Of a stretch of DNA of 32,098 nt, positions 1 through 8,273 are shown piece by piece. The position numbers were made by a program, and so were the translations under genes. How positions within the stretch are numbered: the stretch's first letter is position 1; each line of letters starts with the position of its first letter. A model generated the notes under the pieces. That model had not been told where the DNA came from. It did not search any database and worked only from the letters and a program-made list of their open reading frames with translations. The stretch is from Bacteroidetes bacterium 4572_117. GTDB lineage: Bacteria > Bacteroidota > Bacteroidia > Bacteroidales > NBLH01. Where the stretch lies: positions 1 through 32,098 of the forward strand of contig NBLH01000024.1 of the NCBI GenBank assembly GCA_002084525.1. Direction: 5' to 3'.

Positions 1-172
1 AAAGTCTGGTACGTTTTTGGATTAATCTCTGTTTTGGTGGGTTGATTATTATTTAAGATTAAATAAATTGAACCCACAAATTAAATTAATTAAACTAATT
101 GTTAAATTTATTGTAATTTTACATTTTAATACTCTAGTAAGAAAAGTATTGTTTAACTCAAAAGCCAAAAAT

Positions 173-1072
173 ATGGATTCATTATTAAAAGTTATTAAAA
201 TTTTGGTATTTGTCGTTTTTGCAGTAGGTTTTATTTCCTGTGATGATAGCGGAAATAATTCCGAAGATATTTTTGACGACAATATTGATCAAGGATTTAT
301 TAAAGAAGTTGAAAGTCAAACTTATTATCTTATCCCGTCGCCCGAAGGTTTATTTAGTTTTATTAGAGATGGCGACCTAAAATATGTGAAAGATATATTG
401 AACCCAACGGATAATATGGATAAATATATTGATACCCGCGCAAAAGAATTGAACTTTGGTATATATTCAGCTGATTTGGCCTATGTATCATCTTTTAACA
501 AGTATCAGGAGTCAGTAGATTATTTAAATACCGTACGTACCCTTAGTGATGAAATTGGTATTTCAGCGGTATTTGATGAAAACCTGATTGGAAGGATAGA
601 TAATATTATTGATGATCAGGACTCTCTTTTAAAGGTTACAAGCGACTCCTATTTCAGTATTGTAAGATATTTAGAAAGCAGCAATAGAAAAAAATCTTTG
701 GCATTAATTGTTACAGGAGGGTGGATTGAAAGTATATTTGTTGTTACCAATTTGGTGGATACATACAAAGAGGGAAGCGATGTTGTTCAGTTGTTAGCGG
801 ATCAAAAATTAGTTGTTTCCAATTTAATGTCATATCTTGATCAAAATAAATCTGACGACAATATTCAACGAACTATTAATGATCTCAAGAATTTGCAGAA
901 AATTTATGAAAACCTCGGAACTGAAGAAACTGATGAAAGTAAATTGGAAACTGTTGATTCCAATAAAATAGTGGTTGGTGGTTCGTCTAGAATAATTATG
1001 ACTTCAGAACAGTTTTTTGCCCTAAAATTAGAAATTGGTAAAGTAAGAAACAAGATTACAAAAAATAATTAG
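173..1072 (+). CDS. Bacteroidota lipoprotein of unknown function
   Basis: A predicted 299-residue lipoprotein. I chose the ATG at 173 rather than an in-frame TTG at 68 because it places a short charged stretch directly before a hydrophobic segment that ends in a lipobox-like GFISC at about residues 19-23. The following residues (DDSGNNSED) are strongly acidic, as in many exported Bacteroidota lipoproteins. The mature part is helical-looking, with no catalytic motif I can recognise; a run around residues 95-180 (GIYSADLAYVSS, then IGISAVFDENLIGRID) looks like a compact helical domain. No Shine-Dalgarno is visible, only A/T-rich sequence before the ATG. The gene is followed after about 110 bp by a small secreted protein on the same strand. 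I cannot name the family. Confidence 0.75.
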   Translation: MDSLLKVIKILVFVVFAVGFISCDDSGNNSEDIFDDNIDQGFIKEVESQTYYLIPSPEGLFSFIRDGDLKYVKDILNPTDNMDKYIDTRAKELNFGIYSADLAYVSSFNKYQESVDYLNTVRTLSDEIGISAVFDENLIGRIDNIIDDQDSLLKVTSDSYFSIVRYLESSNRKKSLALIVTGGWIESIFVVTNLVDTYKEGSDVVQLLADQKLVVSNLMSYLDQNKSDDNIQRTINDLKNLQKIYENLGTEETDESKLETVDSNKIVVGGSSRIIMTSEQFFALKLEIGKVRNKITKNN

Positions 1073-1181
1073 TTTTAAAATTAGATAGACATGAAACAAG
1101 CATGATTAAACATTCAAGGCAATGATTATTTTACATCATGCGGTATCATGTGGCAAACAAAAACATTTAAAAAATAAACAC

Positions 1182-1586
1182 ATGAAAATATTAAAATTTC
1201 AATTTATAGTGCTTATACTTTTTTTGTCGACAACAATTTTTGCTCAATCACTTGATTGCCCATCAAACTTAAAAATGCGACACCCTTCTCCGCCTTTTGG
1301 ATTTAATGACTTATCTAAAAGTGCTCAGTGCCTTACTGGTAAGAAATATGAGTTTCTGCTGCCTTTGACAAAGGGCAAAGACTATCGTATTTCTTTTTTT
1401 GCAAGCCCCGTTTTTAATAATAATATCCAATTTAGGATTATTGATGTAAATTCAGGGAAAAAAGTTTTTGATTTACCAGGAGAATCTGAGGCCAACAATA
1501 AGGGTGAATGTGTTTTAAAAGCGTATTTTGACAATAAATTAAACAAATTGGTACACCCATATTTTGATTTTTTTCCTCATTTATAA
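1182..1586 (+). CDS. Small secreted protein, possibly truncated at its C-terminus
   Basis: A predicted 134-residue exported protein. The ATG at 1182 is preferred over an upstream in-frame ATG at 1122 because it gives a standard signal peptide: MKIL, a hydrophobic core, then a cleavage-type end at IFAQS near residue 22. The mature protein contains two early cysteines (Cys in LDCPSN and SAQC) and a pattern of alternating beta strands (YEFLLPLTKGKDYRISFFAS, then FRIIDVNSGKKVFDLPGE), suggesting a small beta-sandwich. It stops abruptly after a hydrophobic strand, HPYFDFFPHL. The sequence directly beyond the stop changes to non-coding repeat-like DNA, so loss of the 3' end is possible. No named family recognised. 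Confidence 0.6.
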   Translation: MKILKFQFIVLILFLSTTIFAQSLDCPSNLKMRHPSPPFGFNDLSKSAQCLTGKKYEFLLPLTKGKDYRISFFASPVFNNNIQFRIIDVNSGKKVFDLPGESEANNKGECVLKAYFDNKLNKLVHPYFDFFPHL

Positions 1587-2003
1587 TGGCTAGTACAAAA
1601 TCAGCGTGGTTATTATTTCTTAAAAGTATCGATACCATAGCGTAGCTTCGCTACAAACAAAAAATAGGAACGCTGATAACACTGATTTAACGGATCCACA
1701 CTGATTTTTATTTAGCTTAAAACACACGAATACTAATCCAAAGTTTCACAACATAATAATATATAGCTTTCCTTTTTTTATTTTTATGGTTATTCTATTT
1801 GCAAACTATTAATTGGTCATTAGTCGCCAGTGTTAAATTATAACGCAAGGAATTTAATTGAGGGTACTGTAGCTACTTTATACTGAAAACGGGTTGAAAT
1901 TAGACTTTTAACAAGCTATATGTTGCTGAATATCAATTTAATAAGCAATTTAGCAAATCAACAATTTAACCATTTATAGTATAGTTTTGTGGTACAATAA
2001 CAA
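1587..2003. other. Intergenic region with degenerate repeat-like sequence
   Basis: No convincing gene in this 417-bp gap. At about 1636-1653 there is a short hairpin (GTAGC-TTC-GCTAC). At about 1670-1715 the sequence repeats the theme AACGCTGATAACACTGATTT / AACGGATCCACACTGATTTT, a low-complexity motif of the kind often found as decayed intergenic filler beside GxxExxY-type genes; that link is from memory. A TAnnTTTG-like box (TAGTTTTG) lies near 1978 but has no plus-strand gene behind it. The signalling operon ends on the minus strand at 2004. Confidence 0.4.
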
Positions 2004-3104
2004 CTAAGACATTTTAACAAATTTATTGAAAATAGCAAATGCTACCAAACTAGCAGTGTTTCTTGTTTCAGTTTTAGCTAATAAATTTGCCCTATGGTTA
2101 TCAACTGTACGGCTGCTTATGAATAGGTTTTCAGCTATTTCGCTATTTGTGAACCCTTGGCAAATTAGTTTTAGTATTTGTAATTCTCTTTTAGTTAATT
2201 TAATTCTGTTTTTAATTCTATCTGATTCGCTGTTGCTATCAAATGACATTAACTGCCTTACATTTATAATTTGTTCGGCAATATCTTCTTTTTCTAAAGA
2301 AATAAGGTATTTAATAACTTCATCTAGTTCTACCGCACCTACTCCAGCCTGTTTTTGTTTTGTGTGAACGTTATTGCTTGTTATGTCAACAATACTCCCA
2401 ATAATTGATTTTTTATTGTCAAACATTATTGATTTACCAAATAATTCAAGAAATAAAGCTTTTTTATTTCCACTAATGATAGATACTTTCAGCTGAATTG
2501 AATCATGAATACCTTTCAAACACATGCACAATTCATTAATTATACTTTCTTTATCCCCAAGAAAAATATCCTTGAGTTTTGTCCTGTTTAATTCAAATTT
2601 TGAGTAACCTATAATTTGTAAAAGTTTATTATTTACCAATATAAATTTGTTATCTTGATATATGTAGACTCCAACCAAAGGATTGTTTATAAGTGCCTTA
2701 AATTTGGTTTCGCCTGATAATCTGATTTTTTGGTTTTTTTCGAGCCTTTTAACCACGGTCAATACCAGCTCATCAAGTTCAAAAGGTTTAGTCAGATAAT
2801 CGTCCACCCCCATTCTAAGCCCTGTCCTAAAATCTTCGGGTTGTGCTCTTGCAGTTAAAAAAATAAATGGTATACCAGATGTTGCCGGTATTTGCTCAAG
2901 TGACCTAAATACCTCATATCCATCAAGTTTAGGCATTTCAATATCGCAAATTATTAAATCGGGCGTATGTTGTAATGCCATTTGAATTCCTTCGGCACCA
3001 TCTTTTGCAGCCAAAGTAATATATCCTTCCATTGATAAAAATTCTACAACTTCTTCGAGTAAGGGTTCGAAGTCGTCAATAATTAGTATTCTAGGTTTTT
3101 GCAT
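2004..3104 (-). CDS. Response regulator: receiver-PAS-LuxR/NarL-type HTH
   Basis: A 366-residue DNA-binding response regulator. Residues 5-122 are a complete receiver: acidic pair D10/D11, phosphoacceptor D54 in IICDIEMP, T84 and K106 in LTKPF. Residues about 133-245 form a PAS-like sensor domain (NPLVGVYIYQDNKFILVNNK). Residues 304-345 are a GerE/LuxR-type helix-turn-helix (TKRELQILKLICQGFTNSEI, then SSRTVDNH). A PAS domain between receiver and HTH is less usual than the plain NarL layout. It is the last gene of a minus-strand operon, 6 bp after the receiver-kinase. As the only gene in the window with a DNA-binding domain, it is a candidate to bind the AGGT-N6-ACCT sites found before four genes here; that link is inference. 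Its receiver is also the closest relative I see of the degenerate receiver at 24577. Confidence 0.93.
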   Translation of the reverse strand: MQKPRILIIDDFEPLLEEVVEFLSMEGYITLAAKDGAEGIQMALQHTPDLIICDIEMPKLDGYEVFRSLEQIPATSGIPFIFLTARAQPEDFRTGLRMGVDDYLTKPFELDELVLTVVKRLEKNQKIRLSGETKFKALINNPLVGVYIYQDNKFILVNNKLLQIIGYSKFELNRTKLKDIFLGDKESIINELCMCLKGIHDSIQLKVSIISGNKKALFLELFGKSIMFDNKKSIIGSIVDITSNNVHTKQKQAGVGAVELDEVIKYLISLEKEDIAEQIINVRQLMSFDSNSESDRIKNRIKLTKRELQILKLICQGFTNSEIAENLFISSRTVDNHRANLLAKTETRNTASLVAFAIFNKFVKMS

Positions 3105-3110
3105 GCAAAT

Positions 3111-4190
3111 TTATTTTAAAGTAAATATAACCGATGCCGAAAAAAATTCATTTACAACGCTTTTAATTATCAGTTTTGCACCAAACAATTTTGCAATTAA
3201 GTCAATAATAGCAAGTCCCAAGCCCAAGCCCTGTTGTTCTTTTTCTGCTCGATCAAACTGTATAAATCCCCCAATATCAGCAATTTGTTTCTCTGAAATT
3301 CCAGATCCGTTATTGTATACAGTTAATATGTGTTTTTTATTTTTTGTTTCTGAATGTATTTTAATTTTATTACCTGTAATTGAAAATTTAATAGCATTAT
3401 CCAGTAATTCGTCAATAATTTTCGCAAAATAATCTTTTTCTATTTTAATGTTTTCATCCTTGATATCCAATTCGATATCTTTTTGTCTATAGGCCTTGTT
3501 GATTTTAGCTTTTACAACTTTTTGAATAATTTTTTCTGTGCAAATATACTGAACATTTTGTTTTTCCTCTATTTTTGTTGGATCACTTACCAAAAGGCTT
3601 AAGTTAGAAAAAATTGTATAGTTTTCAACAAATCGTTGTAAGCGTTTACCGCTTTCATATATGTAACCAGCAATTTCGGTCAATTCTTCTCTGGATATGT
3701 CGGGGATTTTATCTCTTAAATAATCAGAAAAGCCTAAAATGCCATTTAGCGGCGTTTTAAGCTCATGAGGCAAAAAATGGCTGATATTGGCACGTAAAGC
3801 CTCAATTTTATCTTGATACCTCCCTACTTTTTCTAATTTATTTTTAACAGATATTATTAAATTATCCGGACTAAGTGGTTTTGTAAGGTAATCATCCGCC
3901 CCAAGATTCATCCCATACCTTATATCCTTGGTCTCTGCCTTTGCCGAAAGAAAAATTAATGGAATATCTTCGGTTGCGGGAAATTTTTTTAATTCTTTAA
4001 ACATCTGATAACCATCCATGACTGGCATTAATATGTCTGAAATAATTAAATCTGGTAAATTATTCTTAGCACTATTAATTCCTTCAAGCCCATTAATTGC
4101 TTCAAACACTTCGTAATTTTCCATTCTCAGAATATCACATACCTCTTCTTTTACTTCTGCAGTATCTTCAACTACTAATATTTTTTTCAT
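3111..4190 (-). CDS. Receiver-histidine kinase hybrid (REC-HisKA-HATPase)
   Basis: A soluble 359-residue hybrid with an N-terminal receiver fused directly to a kinase core. The receiver is intact: E8/D9, D52 in IISDILMP, S82 and K104. The phosphoacceptor is H142 in FLPHELKTPLNG, a slightly atypical H-box that has FLP where most kinases have a Ser before His-Glu. The ATPase has an N-box ELLDNAIKFS (N265), a G1-like box YNNGSGIS in which Asn replaces the usual Asp, and a G2 box GLGLGLAI at 321-328. It lies between the PAS kinase and the LuxR regulator in operon A, 6 bp before the latter. The gene at 22920 is a clear paralogue that has lost these catalytic residues. The Asp-to-Asn change in G1 may reduce ATP affinity, but the other boxes look functional. 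Confidence 0.92.
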   Translation of the reverse strand: MKKILVVEDTAEVKEEVCDILRMENYEVFEAINGLEGINSAKNNLPDLIISDILMPVMDGYQMFKELKKFPATEDIPLIFLSAKAETKDIRYGMNLGADDYLTKPLSPDNLIISVKNKLEKVGRYQDKIEALRANISHFLPHELKTPLNGILGFSDYLRDKIPDISREELTEIAGYIYESGKRLQRFVENYTIFSNLSLLVSDPTKIEEKQNVQYICTEKIIQKVVKAKINKAYRQKDIELDIKDENIKIEKDYFAKIIDELLDNAIKFSITGNKIKIHSETKNKKHILTVYNNGSGISEKQIADIGGFIQFDRAEKEQQGLGLGLAIIDLIAKLFGAKLIIKSVVNEFFSASVIFTLK

Positions 4191-4264
4191 AATTTTTCCT
4201 TTTGTAAATATACAAAAAAATTATTGATCTCATAATTTTACTGTATCCAAACTTAATTCTCCCT

Positions 4265-6214
4265 CTATTGCCTAGTGTTATTCAGTGGTAATTTTACAAT
4301 AAACTTTGTACCTTTTCCTAAATTTGTTTCCATTAATATTTCGCCATTATGCAGTTTAATATTCCGTTTTACAATTGATAAACCCAGACCCGTACCTTGT
4401 ATTGTTTCTACATTTTCACCTCTAAAAAAATCATCGTAAATTAATGTAATTTCATTCTTCTTGATCCCTATTCCCTTATCAATAATTTCAACTACGGTGA
4501 CTCCATTTGTACATTGGCATACAACATTAACCTGTATTGCCTTAGGTGAGAATTTTATAGCATTTGTTAACAAATTTGTAAATATATTTTTCCCTCTATC
4601 CGGATCAATAAATATTTCACAATTTTTTTGTTTGCTTGAAACTGAAATAGTATGTGTATTATCTGTAAAATGGCAAACGTCATCAATAATTGGTTTAATA
4701 AAATCAATAAAATTTAGTTTGCGGGGTTTAATTTTTATTTTTATGGTATCTATTTTCTCCACATGTAATATTTCTTCTAAAAGCCGTGTCATATGTTTAA
4801 CCTGATGTTCAATTTTAAGTAGCTTTTGACCTTTTTGTTCTTCACTAAGCTTATTATTATATTTTTTTAAAAACCCTGCTGCAAAGCTTATTGCCGTTAA
4901 AGGTGTGCGGAATTCATGTGATGCCATTGCCACAAAGCGGGATTTTAAAATACCTAATTCCTTTTCTTTTTCTAAAGCCTTTTTCAATTCTTTTGTTCTG
5001 TCATCAACTTTTTTTTCAAGTATAGTTTTATGCCTCTCAATCCTTGTAACATCCTGTGCAACAAGCACTATCCCATTTATGTTTCCGTAATAATTGTTTC
5101 TGGTAGTAGTGCTAATAAGCATTATTAGCTGTTCACCTTTATTGTTTGATAAATTACATTTGTAGTTTGTCAAACAATGTCCCGAAAAGGAATCATTAAT
5201 AGCCCTACCAATTTCGTCTTTGTATTTTTCCGGTATAAGTAGTTCAATAAAATTTTTCCCTATAACTTCTCTTTTTGTATATAAAAATAATTCATCTGAG
5301 GCCATATTCCATTCATTAATTTTGCCAGATTTATCTATACCTATTACCGGTACATTTACTGTATCAATAAGGTTTCGTAGCTCCATGGCAATATGTAAAA
5401 GTTTTAGTTCTGCTTTTTTCTGATGGGTTATATTTTCAACCGTACCTTCAAATACCACATCCATATTTTCATTTACTGATTTTTTTGCTGATTCACGTAT
5501 AAATATTTGTCTTTTATTTTTTGTAAACCATTTGCCCTCTAAGCCCTTTACATAACCATCCCTATCTAAATTTGAAATATATCTCTCCCTTGTGGCTTTA
5601 TCAACATATAAATCGACAGCTTGAATAGAGTTGCTTAATTCTTTTAACGATGAATAACCAAGCATTTTATATAATGCCGGGTTTGCTGATAATATTTCGC
5701 CTGTGGCACTAGTTCGATAAATTCCTACAAGCGAGTTTTCAAATAATTCATGATAATTTTTTTCTGATTTTTTAACAATAGCCTCTTTTTTTTGTAAGTT
5801 TTTCCCTAGATTTTTTTCTTCAAAAACTTTTTCTATAACAAATTGCAACTTTCTAAAATCAATAGGTGTAACAAAAAAGCCATCAATTCCAATATCAATA
5901 GCATCTAACAAGTTTTGCCTATTGAAATGGTCTCCCGTTATATAAACTTTTGACCCATTTTTCTTATCAATTTTTTCAATCATTTCTAACCCTCCCATTA
6001 CAGGCATTTCAAGGCCTGTTATTATAATATCGGGTTTATGTTCAAAAAATAAGTCGAGCCCTTCTCTTCCATTTTCTGCAATATACAAATGGTTTATTTT
6101 TTTTTGTAAAAATGTTTTAACAGACAAACTTATTGAATTGTCATTAGCTACATAAAGTACTGAAACTTCAAAACTATTTTTTTGTATACGCTGTTCTGTG
6201 TTATTCTGATTCAT
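4265..6214 (-). CDS. PAS-PAS histidine kinase with a degenerate receiver
   Basis: First gene of operon A, 649 residues, soluble. Residues 17-134 have a receiver fold but lack the chemistry: the phosphoacceptor position is G67 in PDIIITGLEMPVMGG, the second Asp of that motif is also Gly, the acidic pair reads AND, and the conserved Lys is Thr (FFVTPID). Two PAS domains follow (about 153-268 and 277-393), then a coiled linker and HisKA with H433 in ASHEFRTPL. The ATPase has an N-box with N551, G1 DKGIGI at 579-584 and G2 GTGLGLSI at 607-614, all intact. The PAS1-to-kinase part is closely related to the membrane kinase at 25331, and the kinase core also to that at 19090. It is transcribed from the promoter at 6364-6444, with a leader of about 150 nt, and the receiver-kinase follows after 74 bp. 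Confidence 0.92.
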   Translation of the reverse strand: MNQNNTEQRIQKNSFEVSVLYVANDNSISLSVKTFLQKKINHLYIAENGREGLDLFFEHKPDIIITGLEMPVMGGLEMIEKIDKKNGSKVYITGDHFNRQNLLDAIDIGIDGFFVTPIDFRKLQFVIEKVFEEKNLGKNLQKKEAIVKKSEKNYHELFENSLVGIYRTSATGEILSANPALYKMLGYSSLKELSNSIQAVDLYVDKATRERYISNLDRDGYVKGLEGKWFTKNKRQIFIRESAKKSVNENMDVVFEGTVENITHQKKAELKLLHIAMELRNLIDTVNVPVIGIDKSGKINEWNMASDELFLYTKREVIGKNFIELLIPEKYKDEIGRAINDSFSGHCLTNYKCNLSNNKGEQLIMLISTTTRNNYYGNINGIVLVAQDVTRIERHKTILEKKVDDRTKELKKALEKEKELGILKSRFVAMASHEFRTPLTAISFAAGFLKKYNNKLSEEQKGQKLLKIEHQVKHMTRLLEEILHVEKIDTIKIKIKPRKLNFIDFIKPIIDDVCHFTDNTHTISVSSKQKNCEIFIDPDRGKNIFTNLLTNAIKFSPKAIQVNVVCQCTNGVTVVEIIDKGIGIKKNEITLIYDDFFRGENVETIQGTGLGLSIVKRNIKLHNGEILMETNLGKGTKFIVKLPLNNTRQ

Positions 6215-6363
6215 TTTAATTTTATGATTTTATAGTAATCCACTTTTTAAATTGTATGAGGCAAATTTTCATTTATAAAGGTTATGATATAAGCTTTTCA
6301 ATAAAAATAAACAAGGCCCTATTATTTTGATTGTATGTTTGTTGTATTCATTATGCCTCTATG

Positions 6364-6444
6364 CAAATTTAAATTTTGGATACATATAATTTATTAGTAA
6401 AAACACCCATAATCTTTGCTAGTAATAATTAGGTGGTTTTACCT
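6364..6444 (-). promoter_or_regulatory. Promoter of signalling operon A, with palindrome and -7 box
   Basis: Read on the minus strand: AGGT-N6-ACCT palindrome at 6444-6431 followed by TAAT, a TATGGGTGTTTT half-site whose GGGT starts at 6408, and a -7 box TAAATTTG starting at 6371. Spacings are 36 bp from palindrome to half-site and 37 bp from half-site to -7 box. The same layout occurs before the genes at 22920, 24577 and 28300. No TTTG -33 element is seen at the usual distance, which suits an activator-dependent promoter. The leader to the ATG at 6214 is about 150 nt. Confidence 0.7.
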
Positions 6445-6470
6445 GTTCTGCAGGAATATAAAGACAACTT

Positions 6471-6572
6471 TAAGTACCCAGACAAAATTAATTGTATATT
6501 TATTTTTACGCAACTTGCATATTGTAAGATATTTGCACCAGTGCGTAAACATTAAATAGCACTTAGTGCTTA
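6471..6572 (+). repeat. Dispersed structured repeat, copy 1
   Basis: A 102-bp sequence nearly identical to 24419-24523: a few substitutions and a 3-nt indel. It begins TAAGTACCCAGAC and ends at a small palindrome AGCAC-TTA-GTGCT. Inside, TTACGCA (6506-6512) pairs with TGCGTAA (6542-6548) and encloses a weaker TGCATAT/ATATTTGCA stem, so DNA or RNA could fold into one long hairpin. After the repeat both copies resume with ATAAACTT, copy 1 having about 24 extra bases. No coding potential. Confidence 0.8.
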
Positions 6573-6744
6573 TTATGAGGTTAAGTACTTGGGGGTAATA
6601 AACTTAAAAAATTCAGCTATTTATATTTTTGTTATTTGTTGATATTAAGAGTTTTGCAATTTTTGATATTCGTTTTTTGACTTACAGTGTACTAATTATT
6701 TGTTTTCATAAGCAAAAGTGCAGTAGTCATAAATTCCTATTGTA

Positions 6745-6910
6745 CTAGTGTCAAGTCATGTATGAGATTTCGGGTAAACCGATGTTATTTTTGGAATTTT
6801 GAGAAACTAAAAAAAGTAAGCATAGCCATAGCTACGAGAGTTTTTTTAGTAAAGCAAAAAACAAAAAGAGCAAGGTTCAGCCCGCAAGGTCATGCTTGAC
6901 TTGACACTAG
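6745..6910. repeat. MITE-like element with terminal inverted repeats
   Basis: A 166-bp segment bounded by imperfect 20-bp inverted repeats: CTAGTGTCAAGTCATGTATG at 6745-6764 and its near-complement ending CTTGACACTAG at 6891-6910. A second internal hairpin pairs ACTAAAAAAA with TTTTTTTAGT around 6807-6851, with a loop containing TAGCCATAGCTA. There is no ORF and no clear target-site duplication. It lies just upstream of the sigma-54 promoter and could also work as a transcription terminator or insulator. Confidence 0.6.
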
Positions 6911-6957
6911 AATGACAAATTTTCACTTTTGACTGTCATTATGCGTGTTTTTATAAT

Positions 6958-6975
6958 TTGGCATAAATAATGCAA
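6958..6975 (+). promoter_or_regulatory. Candidate sigma-54 promoter for the glutaredoxin-GroES pair
   Basis: TTGGCAT-N6-TGCAA matches the sigma-54 consensus TTGGCAC-N5-TTGCA with the diagnostic GG (6960-6961) and GC (6972-6973) exactly 10 bp apart. A start of transcription near 6985 would leave about 24 nt before the ATG at 7009. An inverted repeat AATGACA (6911-6917) / TGTCATT (6934-6940) lies 20-45 bp upstream. It could be an enhancer-binding site, though closer than usual. Confidence 0.55.
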
Positions 6976-7008
6976 ATAAGTTTTGTGAAAAATTAAAATA
7001 GAATTAGA

Positions 7009-7596
7009 ATGGGAATTGAAGAAATAAAATCACACATTGAGTTACTTGACAAAATAAAAAAACATGAAAACTCATATTTGTTGTTATATAAATCAGGGAC
7101 AGAAAACAGTGATTGTGCATACAGGAATTTAATTACTGCATCTAATAAAATAAAGGAATCAAATATTTTTGTTGCAGATGTTTCTAAGGTTAAAGATATC
7201 CACCAAGTATATAATATCAGTTCAGCACCTTCATTACTTGAATTTAATAACGATTTATACAAAAATGTGATAAAAGGTTGTCAGGACGAAAAATATTATT
7301 CTGCTCTATTTGAAAATGCAATTTATGTTGCACAGGCAAAAAAAGACGGCAAAAAACAAAAGGCAGTAACCGTTTATTCAACCCCTACCTGTTCATGGTG
7401 TAATACAATAAAAGCTTATTTGAAAAAGAACAATATAAGGTTTAGGGAAGTTGATGTTTCAAAAGACCAAAAAGCAGCAGAAGCAATGGTGAAAAAAAGT
7501 GGTCAACAAGGTGTGCCACAAACTGAAATAAATGGACAAATAATTGTAGGCTTTGATAAAGCGAAAATCAATCAAATGTTAGAAATAAAAGGATAA
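7009..7596 (+). CDS. Thioredoxin-fold/glutaredoxin fusion protein
   Basis: A 195-residue cytoplasmic protein with two thioredoxin-like halves. Residues 1-108 have the fold (YLLLYKSGTENSDCAYRNL, then FVADVSKVKDIHQVYNISSAPSLL with the cis-Pro loop) but only one cysteine where a CxxC would be, so this half is probably not a dithiol redox site. Residues 117-193 are a glutaredoxin/NrdH-like domain with active site TCSWC and the later GVPQTEINGQIIVGF, which includes the cis-Pro and glutathione-groove region. A role in thiol-disulfide exchange or stress protection is likely. It is followed 50 bp later by a GroES-like gene and preceded by a candidate sigma-54 promoter, so the two may be co-expressed under stress. 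Confidence 0.88.
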   Translation: MGIEEIKSHIELLDKIKKHENSYLLLYKSGTENSDCAYRNLITASNKIKESNIFVADVSKVKDIHQVYNISSAPSLLEFNNDLYKNVIKGCQDEKYYSALFENAIYVAQAKKDGKKQKAVTVYSTPTCSWCNTIKAYLKKNNIRFREVDVSKDQKAAEAMVKKSGQQGVPQTEINGQIIVGFDKAKINQMLEIKG

Positions 7597-7646
7597 ATTT
7601 AAATAATAAAGAATTTAAAAGTTGAATTATTAATAAAATAAATAAA

Positions 7647-7934
7647 ATGAAAGAATTACAACCGGTTAATCAAAATGTATTACTTGACATTACTGAAGAT
7701 AAAGCAGAACAAACAACAGCAGCAGGAATTATTATTCCAGATTCAGCAAAAGAAAAAAACAAGTTTGCTAAAGTAATAGCAATTAGTAGTATTGAAAATG
7801 CAGAAATTTCAGTTGGTGATAATGTTCTTTATAAAGAATTTTCAGGAACAGAAATTAAATTTGAAAACAAAGAGTACTTACTAATTCCATACGATGGGAT
7901 TATGGCTAAAATTGCTGAAACTGACAATATTTAA
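7647..7934 (+). CDS. GroES-like co-chaperonin, orphan (no adjacent groEL)
   Basis: A 95-residue protein with the GroES beta-barrel pattern: LQPVNQNVLLDI (strand 1), the mobile-loop region EQTTAAGIIIPDSAKEKN, ISVGDNVLYKEFSGTEIKF and the C-terminal EYLLIPYDGIMAKI. The mobile loop has A-A-G-I-I-I-P, close to the canonical S-x-G-I-V-L/I-P that docks on GroEL. Length matches GroES (about 95-97 residues). No groEL follows; the next DNA is a long inverted repeat. Its divergence and pairing with a glutaredoxin suggest a second, specialised GroES rather than the housekeeping copy. Start chosen at the ATG preceded by an AT-rich leader; no Shine-Dalgarno. Confidence 0.88.
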   Translation: MKELQPVNQNVLLDITEDKAEQTTAAGIIIPDSAKEKNKFAKVIAISSIENAEISVGDNVLYKEFSGTEIKFENKEYLLIPYDGIMAKIAETDNI

Positions 7935-7946
7935 TTTTTTGTTATA

Positions 7947-8111
7947 ATTAATGAGCCTAGTCTAAAAAGAGTGAAAAAGGACAATCTTAAAATCAGAATT
8001 TACCCCTAACCTTAAAGGGTGTCCTGATTTTCAGCGACTTTGCCCTTTAGGGTTGGGGTAATAAGTTGCTAAAAATCTTGTGTTGAGGCTTTTTAGACTG
8101 GACTCATTAAT
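7947..8111. repeat. Nested inverted repeat, MITE-like or bidirectional terminator
   Basis: A 165-bp element with 23-bp terminal inverted repeats: ATTAATGAGCCTAGTC continuing through TAAAAAG at 7947-7969, and the complement at 8089-8111, two mismatches. Inside is a second stem, TTACCCCTAACCTTAAAGGG (8000-8019) against CCCTTTAGGGTTGGGGTAA (8043-8061). There is no ORF. It sits directly behind the GroES gene, so it could end that transcript. Its size is close to that of the element at 6745-6910, but the sequences differ. Confidence 0.6.
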
Positions 8112-8273
8112 ATTTTCTATCTAGCTTTGTTTTGCAGGCCATTACTTTAAACTCACTGGTGTGCGATGTAAAACAGATGCTAATGAAAAAACTATTGCTG
8201 GTTGTAGGGATACTAAGGAACTGTATCGAAATAAATTGACTATTTAAGCTTATTCTCTTGCCCTTGTAACTTC

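Noticed and set aside
1-54. Two short open frames at the window start that could be the end of a membrane protein gene (one ending at 45, one at 54).
   Set aside because: Too short to choose a frame or support a gene call.
1978-1985. TAGTTTTG on the plus strand as a promoter.
   Set aside because: No plus-strand gene follows; operon A ends here on the opposite strand.
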